Shown here in pieces: positions 34,079 to 44,012 of a stretch of DNA of 64,000 nt. The notes beneath the pieces were generated by a model. It was not told the origin of the DNA. It did no database searches and saw nothing but the letters and a program-made list of their open reading frames with translations. Origin of the DNA: Syntrophotalea carbinolica DSM 2380 (GTDB taxonomy: Bacteria; Desulfobacterota; Desulfuromonadia; Desulfuromonadales; Syntrophotaleaceae); the NCBI RefSeq assembly GCF_000012885.1, contig NC_007498.2, positions 186,001 through 250,000 of the forward strand, written 5' to 3'. The position numbers and the translations under genes were made by a program. Numbering within the stretch: the stretch's first letter is position 1; the number at the start of each line of letters is the position of its first letter.

Positions 34079-36901
34079 TCATGCGATTTTAATCGTCTTG
34101 TAGAGGAAATTCTTGAATTTATAAAACAGACGCTTGTCGTCTCCGTTCCCATTGGTATTGTCGCAGGCGCGCAGCATTTCGGCGATCTGCGGCATGCTGC
34201 CCGCGCCGCGTTCCCTGGCCAGTTCGATCACCGCGGTAACCACATCGCGCGAGATGCGCTTTTCGGTGAAGGGCGCATGCAGGCCGGACCAGAAGTCGTC
34301 TTCGCCGCGTACGATGCGGTCGAGGGTTTCCTGCGCCACCTGGCTGGTGAGTTCTTCGGCGGAATGCTTTTCGCCGCGCGGTCCGAGAGAGGTCAGTACG
34401 CGTGCGATATCCGCCTCTTCGATGTTGCGTCCCTTGCGGAAAAACAAAGCCCGCACCAGGATGCTGCGCAGTTCGCGGATGTTGCCGACAAAGTGGTGTT
34501 GCGCCAACAGGAGTTGCGCGTCGCGGCTCAATATCGGCGCGGTCTGCTCGGTTTCTTCGGGCTTTTTGTATACCTGGTGCAGTTTGCCCAGGAAGTGCAG
34601 TGCCAGGTCGGGAATATCCTCGCGCCGTTCGTTGAGGGACGGAACCTCGATGGCCAATTCCGACAGACGGTGGTAGAGATCCTCGCGGAACCGGCCCTCG
34701 CGGATCAGCTGGCCCAGATCTTTGTTGGTGGCCGCCACCAGCAGCACCCGGGCGTAGCGGGTATGATTCTCGCCGAGGCGCACGAAACCGCCGTTGTCGA
34801 GGAACCGCAGCAGCTGCACCTGGGTCTTGGGGTCGGCGTCGCCGATTTCGTCGAGGAATACCAGCCCGCCGTGGGCTTCCTCCAGAATGCCCTTGCGGTC
34901 GGCATGGGCACCGGTAAAGGCGCCGCGTTTGTGGCCGAACAGCTCGGAATAGGTCAACTCTCCGCTGTAGGCGGCGATGTTGGTCTTTTTCACCGGCAGT
35001 TCGCTTTTGCTGTCGATGTTCTGCTGGTACATCTGGTTGAGACGCGAGTAGATGTTGTTGAACAGAAATTCCTTGCCGCTGCCGGTGTCGCCGGTGATGA
35101 GGATGGAGGGCAGCCCCAGGGTCGCTTCCTGCACGTCGCTGTTGAACCACATGGCGATACGATTGAACAGCGGCGGCGTGATGCTCTGAATGAATGCGAC
35201 AATATCGTTGGCCTTGTCGGAATTGCCGATGATGTTGCCGAGTTTGTAGGACGAGACGTTGGGATCCTTGTAGCCGTAATCCCCGCCCAGGCGACTTACC
35301 TCGCCGGTGAGTTTTTCGATATACAGCAGGTCCGAGATATGGCGGGCGATCATGCGGCTGATGATCTGCAGGATGCGTTTGTGCTCGTCGCTGAAATAGT
35401 AGGGGCGCAGGCTGTCCATGCAGATCACGGCGATGACCTCGTCGTCGCAGATCACCGGCACGCCCAGCTCGCTTTTGATGATATCGGTGACCTCGTGGTA
35501 AAACCCGCCGGTACGTATTTCCTCCAGGGCGTCGGCCACCATATAGGAGCGCCCCGTATGAGCGACGTAGCCGGTCAGGCTGCGCTGCTCCGGGGGCAGT
35601 TCGGTGCCGCCGACCCGCAGCGGCGGGATGTATTTTTTCAAGCGCTGCTTGCTTTTGGCGCCGACCAGTTTTCCGTCAGGCTCCTCCACCACCAGCCAGC
35701 TCTGGTTATGGTCCTTGCGCACCAGGGCGATGCTGCCGGTGTCGGCGCCGATGAGTTCCGTCGCCTTGGACAGTACGCGGCTCAGAAACGAGGGCAGGCC
35801 TTCGAGTTTTTCGTGCAGCAGATCGTTGATTTCCGACAGCACCTTGATTTCGACATGCTCGTCGCCGATTTCCTGAATGACGCGTTGGGCCATTTCGGCG
35901 TGAGCTTCCAGCAGACCCTTTTCGAATTCGCTGAAGCGGTGGGTGCCGCGGGTATAGTAATTGACCAGGCAGATGACCCGGCGGGTGCGCGGATCGTAGC
36001 GCGGTACCACGTACAGCGATTTGAGGCCGAGTTCCTCGGTCAGGTAACGTTTTTGCAGCATCTCTGAGGAGAGGGTGGGGAAGTAGAGGGGTTCCAGCAG
36101 GGTGTCGTCGACAATCACGCCGGTGCTGTTGATGTATCGCGACAGCAGCGAGGTGCCGGGGCCGAGGTGGATCAGGCGCTGGTTTTCATAGGCCTGCTTG
36201 TCTTCCAGTTCCTCGGCGTAGGACGACAGGATCTGCAGGCACTCCTCGCTGCTGTCCGGGCCGAGGGGCGTCGGCACCAGTACCGCGGCCAGGGCCAGTT
36301 TGTCGATGAGCTTGACGGCGGATTTGACCATGCACAGGGCGGCTTCCTTCTTTTTGGCTTCGTCCACCCAGCGGGACAGAACCAGTTGTTGATGGTACAG
36401 CCGGGCCTGGTCGATATTGGCCATAACGCCGTCGAGAAAGTTTCGCAGTTGCCGAATCTGGGCGTCGGTGAGCACTTGTCCCGAACGGCTGCTGTCCACC
36501 GCCAGGACTCCAACGGCGCGGCCGTGGTGCACCAGCGGCAAATGGCATGCGGCACGGATATTGAAATCCTCCGCCAGTTGCCGGACCACAAGGTTGTCGG
36601 CCGTTTTCATGTCCGCGATCTGCAGGTCTTCATGGGTATGATAGACCTGGGAGACGGGAAACTCGGTATTGTTGATGGGAAAAGATCGATCGCGGACGAT
36701 ATCCGACCGATGCCCGGTGGCCATGGCGCCGCACAGAGCGCCGCTGGTCAGGTCTTCCAGGTAGATGCGGCAGGTGTTCCGACCGGTCATGAGGTGGACG
36801 GCCTTAACCAGGGCATGCAGGATATCATCCAGACTCTCCTTGCCGAGGGCGTTGATTTTTTCCGCTAACAATTTCAGTTGCGCATTGAGAAAAGGGTCCA
36901 C
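34079..36901 (-). CDS. GAF-domain sigma-54-dependent transcriptional activator
   Basis: The 940-residue protein has several N-terminal GAF-type sensor regions (about 15-165, 200-350 and 370-530) and an AAA+ domain (about 560-810). The AAA+ domain carries Walker A GDTGSGKE near 605, the sigma-54 contact motif GAFTGA near 658 and the Walker B region LVFLDEIGDA. It should activate a sigma-54 promoter in response to a small ligand. The C-terminal 100 residues lack a recognisable Fis-type helix-turn-helix, which most activators have. Target genes are not evident nearby; the divergent 37085 gene is a candidate. Confidence 0.88.
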   Translation of the reverse strand: MDPFLNAQLKLLAEKINALGKESLDDILHALVKAVHLMTGRNTCRIYLEDLTSGALCGAMATGHRSDIVRDRSFPINNTEFPVSQVYHTHEDLQIADMKTADNLVVRQLAEDFNIRAACHLPLVHHGRAVGVLAVDSSRSGQVLTDAQIRQLRNFLDGVMANIDQARLYHQQLVLSRWVDEAKKKEAALCMVKSAVKLIDKLALAAVLVPTPLGPDSSEECLQILSSYAEELEDKQAYENQRLIHLGPGTSLLSRYINSTGVIVDDTLLEPLYFPTLSSEMLQKRYLTEELGLKSLYVVPRYDPRTRRVICLVNYYTRGTHRFSEFEKGLLEAHAEMAQRVIQEIGDEHVEIKVLSEINDLLHEKLEGLPSFLSRVLSKATELIGADTGSIALVRKDHNQSWLVVEEPDGKLVGAKSKQRLKKYIPPLRVGGTELPPEQRSLTGYVAHTGRSYMVADALEEIRTGGFYHEVTDIIKSELGVPVICDDEVIAVICMDSLRPYYFSDEHKRILQIISRMIARHISDLLYIEKLTGEVSRLGGDYGYKDPNVSSYKLGNIIGNSDKANDIVAFIQSITPPLFNRIAMWFNSDVQEATLGLPSILITGDTGSGKEFLFNNIYSRLNQMYQQNIDSKSELPVKKTNIAAYSGELTYSELFGHKRGAFTGAHADRKGILEEAHGGLVFLDEIGDADPKTQVQLLRFLDNGGFVRLGENHTRYARVLLVAATNKDLGQLIREGRFREDLYHRLSELAIEVPSLNERREDIPDLALHFLGKLHQVYKKPEETEQTAPILSRDAQLLLAQHHFVGNIRELRSILVRALFFRKGRNIEEADIARVLTSLGPRGEKHSAEELTSQVAQETLDRIVRGEDDFWSGLHAPFTEKRISRDVVTAVIELARERGAGSMPQIAEMLRACDNTNGNGDDKRLFYKFKNFLYKTIKIA

Positions 36902-37084
36902 GCGGCCTCCTGTGGGGCTCTTGAGTAGTCTTTTTACTCACAGAGTATAGCCTCGCTGTGGCTCTGCTGTCAAAGGAGAGCTGCAGCGAGGCGTTGGCCC
37001 TCTTGCCAAATAACCTTAATGGACTTACACTGGGTTCACATGCTCTTCGGCTCGAATCGGCATGCGTTTTTTCAAGGAGATTCT

Positions 37085-38566
37085 ATGGCTACCGGCAGAT
37101 ATGTCATCATCGGAGGCGGGAACATCGGTCAGAAGCTGATTCGCCTGCTCTCCCCCGATCGGGAACTGGTTTTGATCGACCAGGACCAGCAGGCCCTGGA
37201 TGCCGCCCTGCAGGCTCGCAGCAACGGCATCAGCACCGTGTTGGGCGATGCCACCAGCCGGCTGGTTCTGGAAAAAGCCGGGGTCAGGAAAACCGATACG
37301 GTTCTCATCACGGCCACCACTGAAAAAGTCAATGTCGAAGTCGCCAGGGTGGTGAAAAAATATTTCGACACCCGCCAGGTGTACGCTATCGGGATTACCC
37401 GCGCGGGTATCGCGGCCATGGAAGAGCTTGGCGTCGAAGTGGAAAACATCTTCAGCGTCAGCGCCATCGGTCTTCGCAACCGGCTCGAGCATAAAACCAA
37501 GACGGTGCACGGCGTCGGCCTGGGTAAAAACGAAATCCTCGAAGTCGAGATCCATCCCAACTCCCGTCTGGCCCATAATACCATCGGCCGTATCCGGCCC
37601 CGCCGGTGGCGCATCGGCATCATCTACCGAGACGAGGCGATTGTTATCCCCCGTGACGACACCGTGCTCAAGCCCGGCGACAAGTTGATCATTCTCGGCG
37701 ATCCGCGGGTTCTGAAAACCGTCTCCGAGATGTTGACCTTCCGCTTCGTGCAGTTTCCCCTGGAATTCGGCGACCGTACCCTGGCGTTGTTGTTCGGCGG
37801 CGAACCGGAGGATTATTTTGCCGAGCTGGCCTATATCGTCAAGACCTTTCCCCTGGCGCAGACGTCGGTCGTTCTTTGCTCGATGCGGGACAGTGATCTG
37901 GAGCGCTCCCGTACTTTGCTGGCCGCCCAGGGACTCGGGCATTTCGAGTTGCGTCAGATCTCTCTGGCGGATCTGCTCGCCGACCCGGCGGTAGCTCCGG
38001 GGCCGACGGGCAAGGTGGGATTGGTGGTCCTGGCTCGCACTCATCTGCGTCGCGGTTTTAAAAACCCCGCCTTGGGCCAGTCGCGCAAAAGTCTGCTGAT
38101 GCGGCTTTCCCTGGTGTTCCGGGCGCCTTTGCTGGTCAGCGGCGGAACCTTTCCCTATCAGCGCATGGCGCTCCCCTGTATGGCTGAGGGCCAGTTGCAG
38201 GCCAGTATGCAGACCGCCCTGGAGATCGCCGCCCCGCTGCATTTCAATCTTGAAGCGCTGGTTTGTAAACCGTCGGAATACATTGCCTCCAATGATGAGT
38301 TGAGCGGCTGTGAAAGAATCTGCAAAACCATCGATCGCCTGCGCCACATCTATCGCACCGAAATACACGAGACGCTGGTGGAGGGCAACCCCATCGCGGT
38401 TTTTTCCGAAGCGCTGCAGGAGCACAAGCTGCTTGTCGCCAATATCGGCGAATGGCGTCAGCCGCGTCTGTGGCCGGATTGGCTCGACCCCGACGTTCCC
38501 TGGCATGTAGTGGACCGGGCCAACATTTCGACCCTGTTGTTGCCGGCGGACCAGGAGACTCTCTGA
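37085..38566 (+). CDS. RCK (TrkA-N/TrkA-C) regulatory protein with extra C-terminal domain
   Basis: The 493-residue protein starts with a Rossmann RCK-N domain (YVIIGGGNIGQKLIRLL, acidic residue in LVLIDQD) that binds NAD(H) or nucleotides. A TrkA-C-like domain follows (about 150-225). The last 250 residues look like a divergent universal-stress or regulatory module. It has no membrane segment. It ends 3 bases before the antiporter gene, so it is the gating subunit of that transporter. AAGGAGA precedes the ATG. Confidence 0.85.
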   Translation: MATGRYVIIGGGNIGQKLIRLLSPDRELVLIDQDQQALDAALQARSNGISTVLGDATSRLVLEKAGVRKTDTVLITATTEKVNVEVARVVKKYFDTRQVYAIGITRAGIAAMEELGVEVENIFSVSAIGLRNRLEHKTKTVHGVGLGKNEILEVEIHPNSRLAHNTIGRIRPRRWRIGIIYRDEAIVIPRDDTVLKPGDKLIILGDPRVLKTVSEMLTFRFVQFPLEFGDRTLALLFGGEPEDYFAELAYIVKTFPLAQTSVVLCSMRDSDLERSRTLLAAQGLGHFELRQISLADLLADPAVAPGPTGKVGLVVLARTHLRRGFKNPALGQSRKSLLMRLSLVFRAPLLVSGGTFPYQRMALPCMAEGQLQASMQTALEIAAPLHFNLEALVCKPSEYIASNDELSGCERICKTIDRLRHIYRTEIHETLVEGNPIAVFSEALQEHKLLVANIGEWRQPRLWPDWLDPDVPWHVVDRANISTLLLPADQETL

Positions 38567-38569
38567 GCT

Positions 38570-39730
38570 ATGGCTGAGCAGCTGGTCACTCTCGTTACGG
38601 TGGTATTCGGCGCGGCGGTCATGCCCTTGGCGGCACGGCGCTTGTCGGTACCGTCGGCGGCTCTCGAAATCGTTTACGGCATGGTGCTGTTCAATACCGT
38701 GCTGGCGTCTCAGCCCGAATGGTTCGAGTTGCTCAAGGAACTCGGCCTGATCTACCTGATGTTCATCGCCGGTATGGAATTGTCGCTGCGGGAGCTTCAA
38801 AGCAGCGGGCGTGTATTGCGCTATGTGCTGATTCCTCTGCCGGCCTTTGTCGTCATGCCGCCGTTGCTGCACCTCATGGGGCTGCCCTGGTACCTCGGCG
38901 TTGTCCTGGCCATGATTTCCGCCGGCATCGTCATCCCGGTGCTCAAAGAGTCGAGTCTGTTACAGCGCCCCCTGGGGCGCGATATTCTGGGCGTGGCGCT
39001 GGCCGGCGAGTTGATTTCGATACTGGTGCTGACTTTGCTCGACATCTTCCATCATTACGGACTGACTCCGCATGCGCTTTTAGAATTATTGAAACTCGTG
39101 GCCTTGCTGGGCCTGGCAGCACTGGCCCTGAAACTGCTGTATCTGGCGGCCTGGTGGCATCCGAATCATGTCGCGCGCGTCATGCGCAGCGAGGACCCCA
39201 CCGAAGAAGGCATCCGTCTGGTTATTTCCGTGGCGTTTGCCGGTGGCCTGGCCGCTTACGCCGCCGGTGTCGAGCCGATCCTCGGTTCTTTTATGGGGGG
39301 CGTAATATTCAGTCACGTTTTCAAGAGCAAGGGCCGTTTCGAGGATAAGATCAACGCCATCGGCTTCGGTTTTCTTACGCCGTTTTTCTTCATCGGTGTC
39401 GGCGCCGCATTCGATCCCGCCCTGCTGGGTTCGCCGCAAACCGTCTTGCTCGCCCTGGGATTGACGGTGTTGTTGCTGGTCGCCAAGCTGCTGCCGTTGC
39501 TGCCGGCGCGCCTGTTCGGCTTGCGCGGTACGGAGGCATGCGGCATGGGCTTGCTGCTGGCGGCGCCCTTGTCCCTGCTGGTGGTGGCCGGCACCTTGGG
39601 ACAAAAAATGGGCCTGCTGTCGCCTTCGCTTAACGGCATGCTGGTATTGACGGCGGTGCTGGCCAGTATCCTGTTTCCCATGCTGTTCCGTTTGCTGGCA
39701 CCACGGCTGAAACAGGACAGGCCCGACTGA
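38570..39730 (+). CDS. CPA2-type cation/proton antiporter (Kef/NhaP-like)
   Basis: The 386-residue protein has about 12 hydrophobic helices in the sodium/proton exchanger fold, with MFIAGMELSLREL and a half-helix AGIVIPVLKES near residue 125. It probably exchanges Na+ or K+ for H+ and is gated by the RCK protein encoded just upstream, which replaces the C-terminal RCK domain missing here. The final tail is short and basic. Confidence 0.87.
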   Translation: MAEQLVTLVTVVFGAAVMPLAARRLSVPSAALEIVYGMVLFNTVLASQPEWFELLKELGLIYLMFIAGMELSLRELQSSGRVLRYVLIPLPAFVVMPPLLHLMGLPWYLGVVLAMISAGIVIPVLKESSLLQRPLGRDILGVALAGELISILVLTLLDIFHHYGLTPHALLELLKLVALLGLAALALKLLYLAAWWHPNHVARVMRSEDPTEEGIRLVISVAFAGGLAAYAAGVEPILGSFMGGVIFSHVFKSKGRFEDKINAIGFGFLTPFFFIGVGAAFDPALLGSPQTVLLALGLTVLLLVAKLLPLLPARLFGLRGTEACGMGLLLAAPLSLLVVAGTLGQKMGLLSPSLNGMLVLTAVLASILFPMLFRLLAPRLKQDRPD

Positions 39731-39939
39731 GGCTCGCCGTCCAGAATTTCCTTGCCTCAAAGGGACAAACATTGTATTTCCTGTAGCCTTTATCCCGCAT
39801 CTTCCCGACATATACCTGTTGCACCGTTTCGGCCTGTAATCTGCATGTTTTCGGGAACCAGCCATCGCTCTGGTATGGTGTTTTTCCCCTATTGACAAGA
39901 GTGATGGCACGATAACCATTTATAAATAAGGAGGATCCC

Positions 39940-41097
39940 ATGGGTCTGTTATCCAATACTGTCAGTATCTGTCAGTTCAGCGTCGTCGGTGAACTGCCGA
40001 CGGAGAATCTTATCGAATGGGCAGGTCAGTGTCTGGCCGGGCATGCTTTTCAGAGTATTGAAGGCAGCAGCGAGGAACAGTCGACCGGCTGGGTGCATCT
40101 GGACGATTTCGAGGCGTGGGATTTCGAGGAGCCCGATGCCTACGCCCGCGACCATTACCTCACCTTCAGTCTGCGGCGCGACCGGCGCCGTATTCCCGGC
40201 GGCCTGCTCAAGGCCCATCTCGAACGTGCCGAGCAGAAGTTTCTGGCCGAACATCCCGGATTGCAGCGGGTTCCCAAAAACAAGCGCGAGGAATTGCGCG
40301 AGGCGGTGCGCGGCACCCTGTTGTCCCGAACCTTGCCGTCTCCGGCGACGTTCGATGCCGTCTGGGATACCCAAAGCGGACGCCTTACGGTGACCACCCT
40401 TAACGGCCAGACCCTCGAGCTTTTCGAAAATCTTTTCAAAACTTCCTTCGAGGGGTTGCGTCTGGTGGCGGTGCATCCCATGGCCCGGGCCGCAGCGGTG
40501 CTCGACGACAACCACAAGGAGGGGCTGCAGCAGCTCAATCGTGCGGTTAACGATACCGTGCTCGATCAGATCAAGGACAATCTCTGGCTGGGCTGGGACT
40601 TTTTGCGCTGGTTGGTCGACCGCACCCTGAATTCCGGATCCGACTATCGCGTCACCCAACCAGGTCCGGCCCTTGACGGAGAAAGTTTCGTTGCCTATCT
40701 CAACGATCGTCTGGTGCTGACCGGCGGCCACGAAGAGGGGACCCAGAAGATCACCGTGGCCGGTCCTCAGGACCGCTTTGATGAAGCGCTGGCCGCTCTC
40801 GATACCGGCAAGGATATCGGCGAGGGCACCCTGTATCTGGAGAAGGGCGAACTGCAGTGGAAAATGACCCTTAAGGGCGAACTGTTTCAGTTCGGATCCT
40901 ACCGCTGCCCGGCTGTCAAACTGGAAAAAGACGCTTTGACCGATCAGCACAGCGAGCGCATGGCGGTCTTTTTTGAGCGCATGTACCTGCTCGAAGAAGG
41001 GCTGCAGCTGTTCGACAGCCTTCTGAACGCCTTTTTGAAGGAACGCCTGTCGGAAACCTGGCGTCCTCCCCTGACGGAACCGTCGACGGCCGAATAA
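39940..41097 (+). CDS. rdgC: RdgC-like recombination-associated protein
   Basis: The 385-residue protein resembles RdgC, a nucleoid-associated ring protein limiting RecA: short start MGLLSNTVSICQFSVVGELP, then the central GLLKAHLERAEQKFLAEHPG and KNKREELREAVRGTLL. It is somewhat longer than enterobacterial RdgC (about 300 residues), as in other deltaproteobacterial copies. GGAGG lies five bases before the ATG. The next gene follows after 5 bases. Confidence 0.78.
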   Translation: MGLLSNTVSICQFSVVGELPTENLIEWAGQCLAGHAFQSIEGSSEEQSTGWVHLDDFEAWDFEEPDAYARDHYLTFSLRRDRRRIPGGLLKAHLERAEQKFLAEHPGLQRVPKNKREELREAVRGTLLSRTLPSPATFDAVWDTQSGRLTVTTLNGQTLELFENLFKTSFEGLRLVAVHPMARAAAVLDDNHKEGLQQLNRAVNDTVLDQIKDNLWLGWDFLRWLVDRTLNSGSDYRVTQPGPALDGESFVAYLNDRLVLTGGHEEGTQKITVAGPQDRFDEALAALDTGKDIGEGTLYLEKGELQWKMTLKGELFQFGSYRCPAVKLEKDALTDQHSERMAVFFERMYLLEEGLQLFDSLLNAFLKERLSETWRPPLTEPSTAE

Positions 41098-41102
41098 GTC
41101 CC

Positions 41103-41495
41103 GTGCCGGATCTGCTTTTTGTTTACGGAACCCTGCAGCAGCACGGCGGAGCTCATGAACTGCTGGCCGGGCAGGCCTCTTTGTTGGGGCCTGCCCGGCT
41201 GCAGGGGCGTCTGTACCAAGTGGGGCACTACCCCGGTGCCGTGCTCTCCACGTGTCCCGAGGATCGCGTTCGGGGGGAGCTTTTTCGGATGCGCCACCCG
41301 GAAGTTCTGCTGGCGCGGCTCGATGTCTATGAAGAGGTCGGCCCGCAGTTTCCGGAACCCCATGAATACAGGCGCGCCGAAGTGGTTGTGATGACTGCCG
41401 ATCACATGCCCAGGACAGCCTGGACTTATCTCTACAACCGCTGCACCGATTGCCTCATCCATCTGGCCAGCGGCTGCTGGATTACTGCCAAGTGA
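41103..41495 (+). CDS. Gamma-glutamylcyclotransferase-like (AIG2/YtfP) protein
   Basis: The 130-residue protein has the family start LLFVYGTLQQHGGAH and the catalytic-type glutamate in LDVYEEVGPQ. Such enzymes release 5-oxoproline from gamma-glutamyl compounds, but small bacterial members often have unknown substrates. It starts with GTG 5 bases after the rdgC stop and is probably co-transcribed with it. Confidence 0.8.
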   Translation: MPDLLFVYGTLQQHGGAHELLAGQASLLGPARLQGRLYQVGHYPGAVLSTCPEDRVRGELFRMRHPEVLLARLDVYEEVGPQFPEPHEYRRAEVVVMTADHMPRTAWTYLYNRCTDCLIHLASGCWITAK

Positions 41496-41670
41496 CGGTT
41501 AAACAGCGCCGTGATCTGTATCGTTGCCAATCCTTATACCAACTGTGGTAAAATTTAACTCTTTATAATGTTCATGTTTCGCGCTATAACGGAAAACCGT
41601 CATGGCGATCATGTTTTATGGCTGACTCGAAAACTGCCTGATTTCACCTTCGAAATGGTGTCTTGAAGTT

Positions 41671-43920
41671 ATGACCAAACCATCCCTCTATCAGCGGCTT
41701 TTCTCCGATATTTCCGACCTGCTTGCTGTCGTCGATCGTAATCACCGCCTTGTCATGTGCAACTGGCGCGGGGGGTACGATTATGTTCCCGAGGACAAAA
41801 GAACGGGACAGCCCCACTGCTACGAGGTCTTTTATCCCGGGCAGAACGGACCCTGTCAGCCTTGTCACGTGATGGAGGTTTTCCGTACCGGAAAACCCCT
41901 GGTTACCGAGAAATATAATGCCCGCGTCGGTCATCTGGAGGTTCGCTGTTTTCCCATCTTCGACGAGGCCGGCGAGCTTACCATGGTTGCGGAACAACTT
42001 TGCGATATCAATCAGCGTAAAGCCGCGCTGGAAAACCTGCATGCCAGCGAAAGGCAATACCGGACCCTGGTCGAAAGTCAGATCGACCTGGTTTGTCGTT
42101 GGCAACCCGATACCACCCTTACCTTTGTCAATTCCGCCTATTGCCGGTTTTTCGGCAAAACCCGCGCCGAATTGCTCGGCACCCGATTCCTCGATAACTG
42201 CCCGCAAGAGTTCCGCCCTGACCTTGCCGCCCATGTGGCTTCGCAAGCTCAAAATCCGAGGCTGGAGGTCGTGGAAGTCAAGGTATACGACACCAAAGGC
42301 CGGATCCGTTGGCAAAGCTGGTGCGATTGTCCGATTTTTGATGAGCAGGGACGTCTGGTGGAATTTCAATCGGTGGGCCGGGACATCACCAAAGAAAAAA
42401 TGGCCCTGGAGCACTTGCGCGAAACCCAGACCCGTTACCGGCACTTTTTTGAAAACGATTTGACGGGGGATTTCGTGGTCGGCATCGACGGACAGCTGGT
42501 CGACTGCAACCCAGCCTTTTTGCGCATTTTCGGTTTCGATTCACGGCAACAGGCCTTGGAGAAAGACTTCTTCGAGTTGTTCTTTCACGGCAAGGATCCC
42601 GGGATCTTTTTTGAGATTCTTCAGCAGCAGAAAAAGATGGAGTATTGCGACATCGAAGGCTGTAAATGCGACGGCAGCCCTTTGCAGCTCATCGCCAATC
42701 TGCTTGGGCAATTCAACGAAGAGGGGCAACTTACGGGCATCGAAGGGTTTTTGTTCGATAACACCGACCTTAAAAATCTACAGAAACAGTTTCTCCACGC
42801 GCAGAAGATGGAAGCCATGGGACGCCTGGCCGGCGGGGTGGCCCACGATTTCAACAATCTTCTGACGGTGATCAGCGGTTACAGTCAGTATCTGTTGCAG
42901 AAATATTCGGATGAAGCGCTGCAGGGTTGTCTGGAGCAGATCGTCAAGGCGGGCGAGCAGGCCGCTTCGCTGACCAGTCAGCTGCTGGCCTTCAGTCGGC
43001 GCCAGGTCATGCAGACCAAAGAGATGGACCTCAATGGGGTCACGGCCGATATGGAAAAAATGTTGCACCGGATTCTCGGTGCCGATGTCGACCTGGTAGT
43101 GCTGCGGGATCCCCGTCTGGGGCTGGTCAACGCCGATCGCGGCCAGATCGAGCAGGTGATCGTCAACCTGGCCGTGAATGCGCGCGATGCCATGCCCGAG
43201 GGTGGCAAACTGACTATCGAAACCATCAATATCGAGCTGGATGAAATCTATTCCACCTGGCATACCGGTCTGGCGCCCGGTCATTATGTCATGATGTCCG
43301 TTACCGATACCGGCATCGGTATGGATCCCGAAATCATGGGCAAGATTTTTGAACCCTTCTATACCACCAAGGAAACCGGCAAAGGCACCGGCCTGGGGCT
43401 GTCCACGGTTTACGGCATCGTGCAGCAAAGCGGGGGGCACATTTATGTGTACAGCGAGCCGGGTATGGGTACGACTTTCAAGATTTATCTGCCGCGCGTC
43501 GACAGTCCGGTCCATGACCGTGCCGCCAAGGAATGTAGCAGTTTACCCATCAAGGGCAGTGAAACCATTCTGCTGGTGGAAGATAACGAGTCCGTCCGGG
43601 ATCTTGCTCACATGGTTCTGCGCGGTAACGGTTATAATGTCCTGGAAGCTTGCGATATCCATGAGGCGTTGCAGGTTTTTGAAACCTATGACGACGCCAT
43701 TCATCTGCTGCTGACCGACGTTGTCATGCCCGGTGGCAGCGGCCCGACCCTGGTGGCAGAGTTGCGAGGCCGCAAGGCCGATCTCAAGGTTCTTTATGTG
43801 TCCGGTTATCCGCAGGACACTCAGGCCATTCAGGATTCTGAAACCAGCAAGGACGCCTTTCTGGCCAAGCCTTTCACCCCGATATCCCTGGGGCTGAAAG
43901 TGCGGGAGATTCTCGGCTAG
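41671..43920 (+). CDS. PAS-domain hybrid histidine kinase
   Basis: The 749-residue cytoplasmic protein has three PAS domains (about 10-125, 130-250, 260-380), a HisKA domain with phosphorylated histidine H392 in GGVAHDFNN, an HATPase domain (about 500-610; DTGIGMDPEIMGKIFEPF, then GTGLGLSTVYG) and a C-terminal receiver (about 630-749; D683 in LLLTDVVMPG). The first PAS carries GPCQPCHVMEV, a cysteine pair that could be redox-sensing. There is no membrane segment. The receiver has no output domain, so it probably feeds a phosphorelay. No partner regulator is adjacent. Confidence 0.92.
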   Translation: MTKPSLYQRLFSDISDLLAVVDRNHRLVMCNWRGGYDYVPEDKRTGQPHCYEVFYPGQNGPCQPCHVMEVFRTGKPLVTEKYNARVGHLEVRCFPIFDEAGELTMVAEQLCDINQRKAALENLHASERQYRTLVESQIDLVCRWQPDTTLTFVNSAYCRFFGKTRAELLGTRFLDNCPQEFRPDLAAHVASQAQNPRLEVVEVKVYDTKGRIRWQSWCDCPIFDEQGRLVEFQSVGRDITKEKMALEHLRETQTRYRHFFENDLTGDFVVGIDGQLVDCNPAFLRIFGFDSRQQALEKDFFELFFHGKDPGIFFEILQQQKKMEYCDIEGCKCDGSPLQLIANLLGQFNEEGQLTGIEGFLFDNTDLKNLQKQFLHAQKMEAMGRLAGGVAHDFNNLLTVISGYSQYLLQKYSDEALQGCLEQIVKAGEQAASLTSQLLAFSRRQVMQTKEMDLNGVTADMEKMLHRILGADVDLVVLRDPRLGLVNADRGQIEQVIVNLAVNARDAMPEGGKLTIETINIELDEIYSTWHTGLAPGHYVMMSVTDTGIGMDPEIMGKIFEPFYTTKETGKGTGLGLSTVYGIVQQSGGHIYVYSEPGMGTTFKIYLPRVDSPVHDRAAKECSSLPIKGSETILLVEDNESVRDLAHMVLRGNGYNVLEACDIHEALQVFETYDDAIHLLLTDVVMPGGSGPTLVAELRGRKADLKVLYVSGYPQDTQAIQDSETSKDAFLAKPFTPISLGLKVREILG

Positions 43921-43953
43921 GCTTTTTGTCAGCATACGCATATCTCGATAGAT

Positions 43954-43988
43954 AAAAGGCCGCCCGTTTTGATGACGGGCGGCCTTTT
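43954..43988. terminator. Bidirectional intrinsic terminator
   Basis: A perfect 14-bp stem (AAAAGGCCGCCCGT / ACGGGCGGCCTTTT) with a 7-base loop separates the convergent kinase and queH genes. Confidence 0.88.
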
Positions 43989-44012
43989 GTTGTTTCTATC
44001 GCAAACCAGCGA

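Noticed and set aside
34277-36067. 596-codon plus-strand frame opposite the sigma-54 activator
   Set aside because: Antisense shadow; the minus-strand frame has Walker and GAFTGA motifs.
37025-38872. 615-codon minus-strand frame opposite the RCK gene
   Set aside because: Antisense shadow rich in Q, H, D and G; the plus-strand frame has clear RCK motifs and a good ribosome site.
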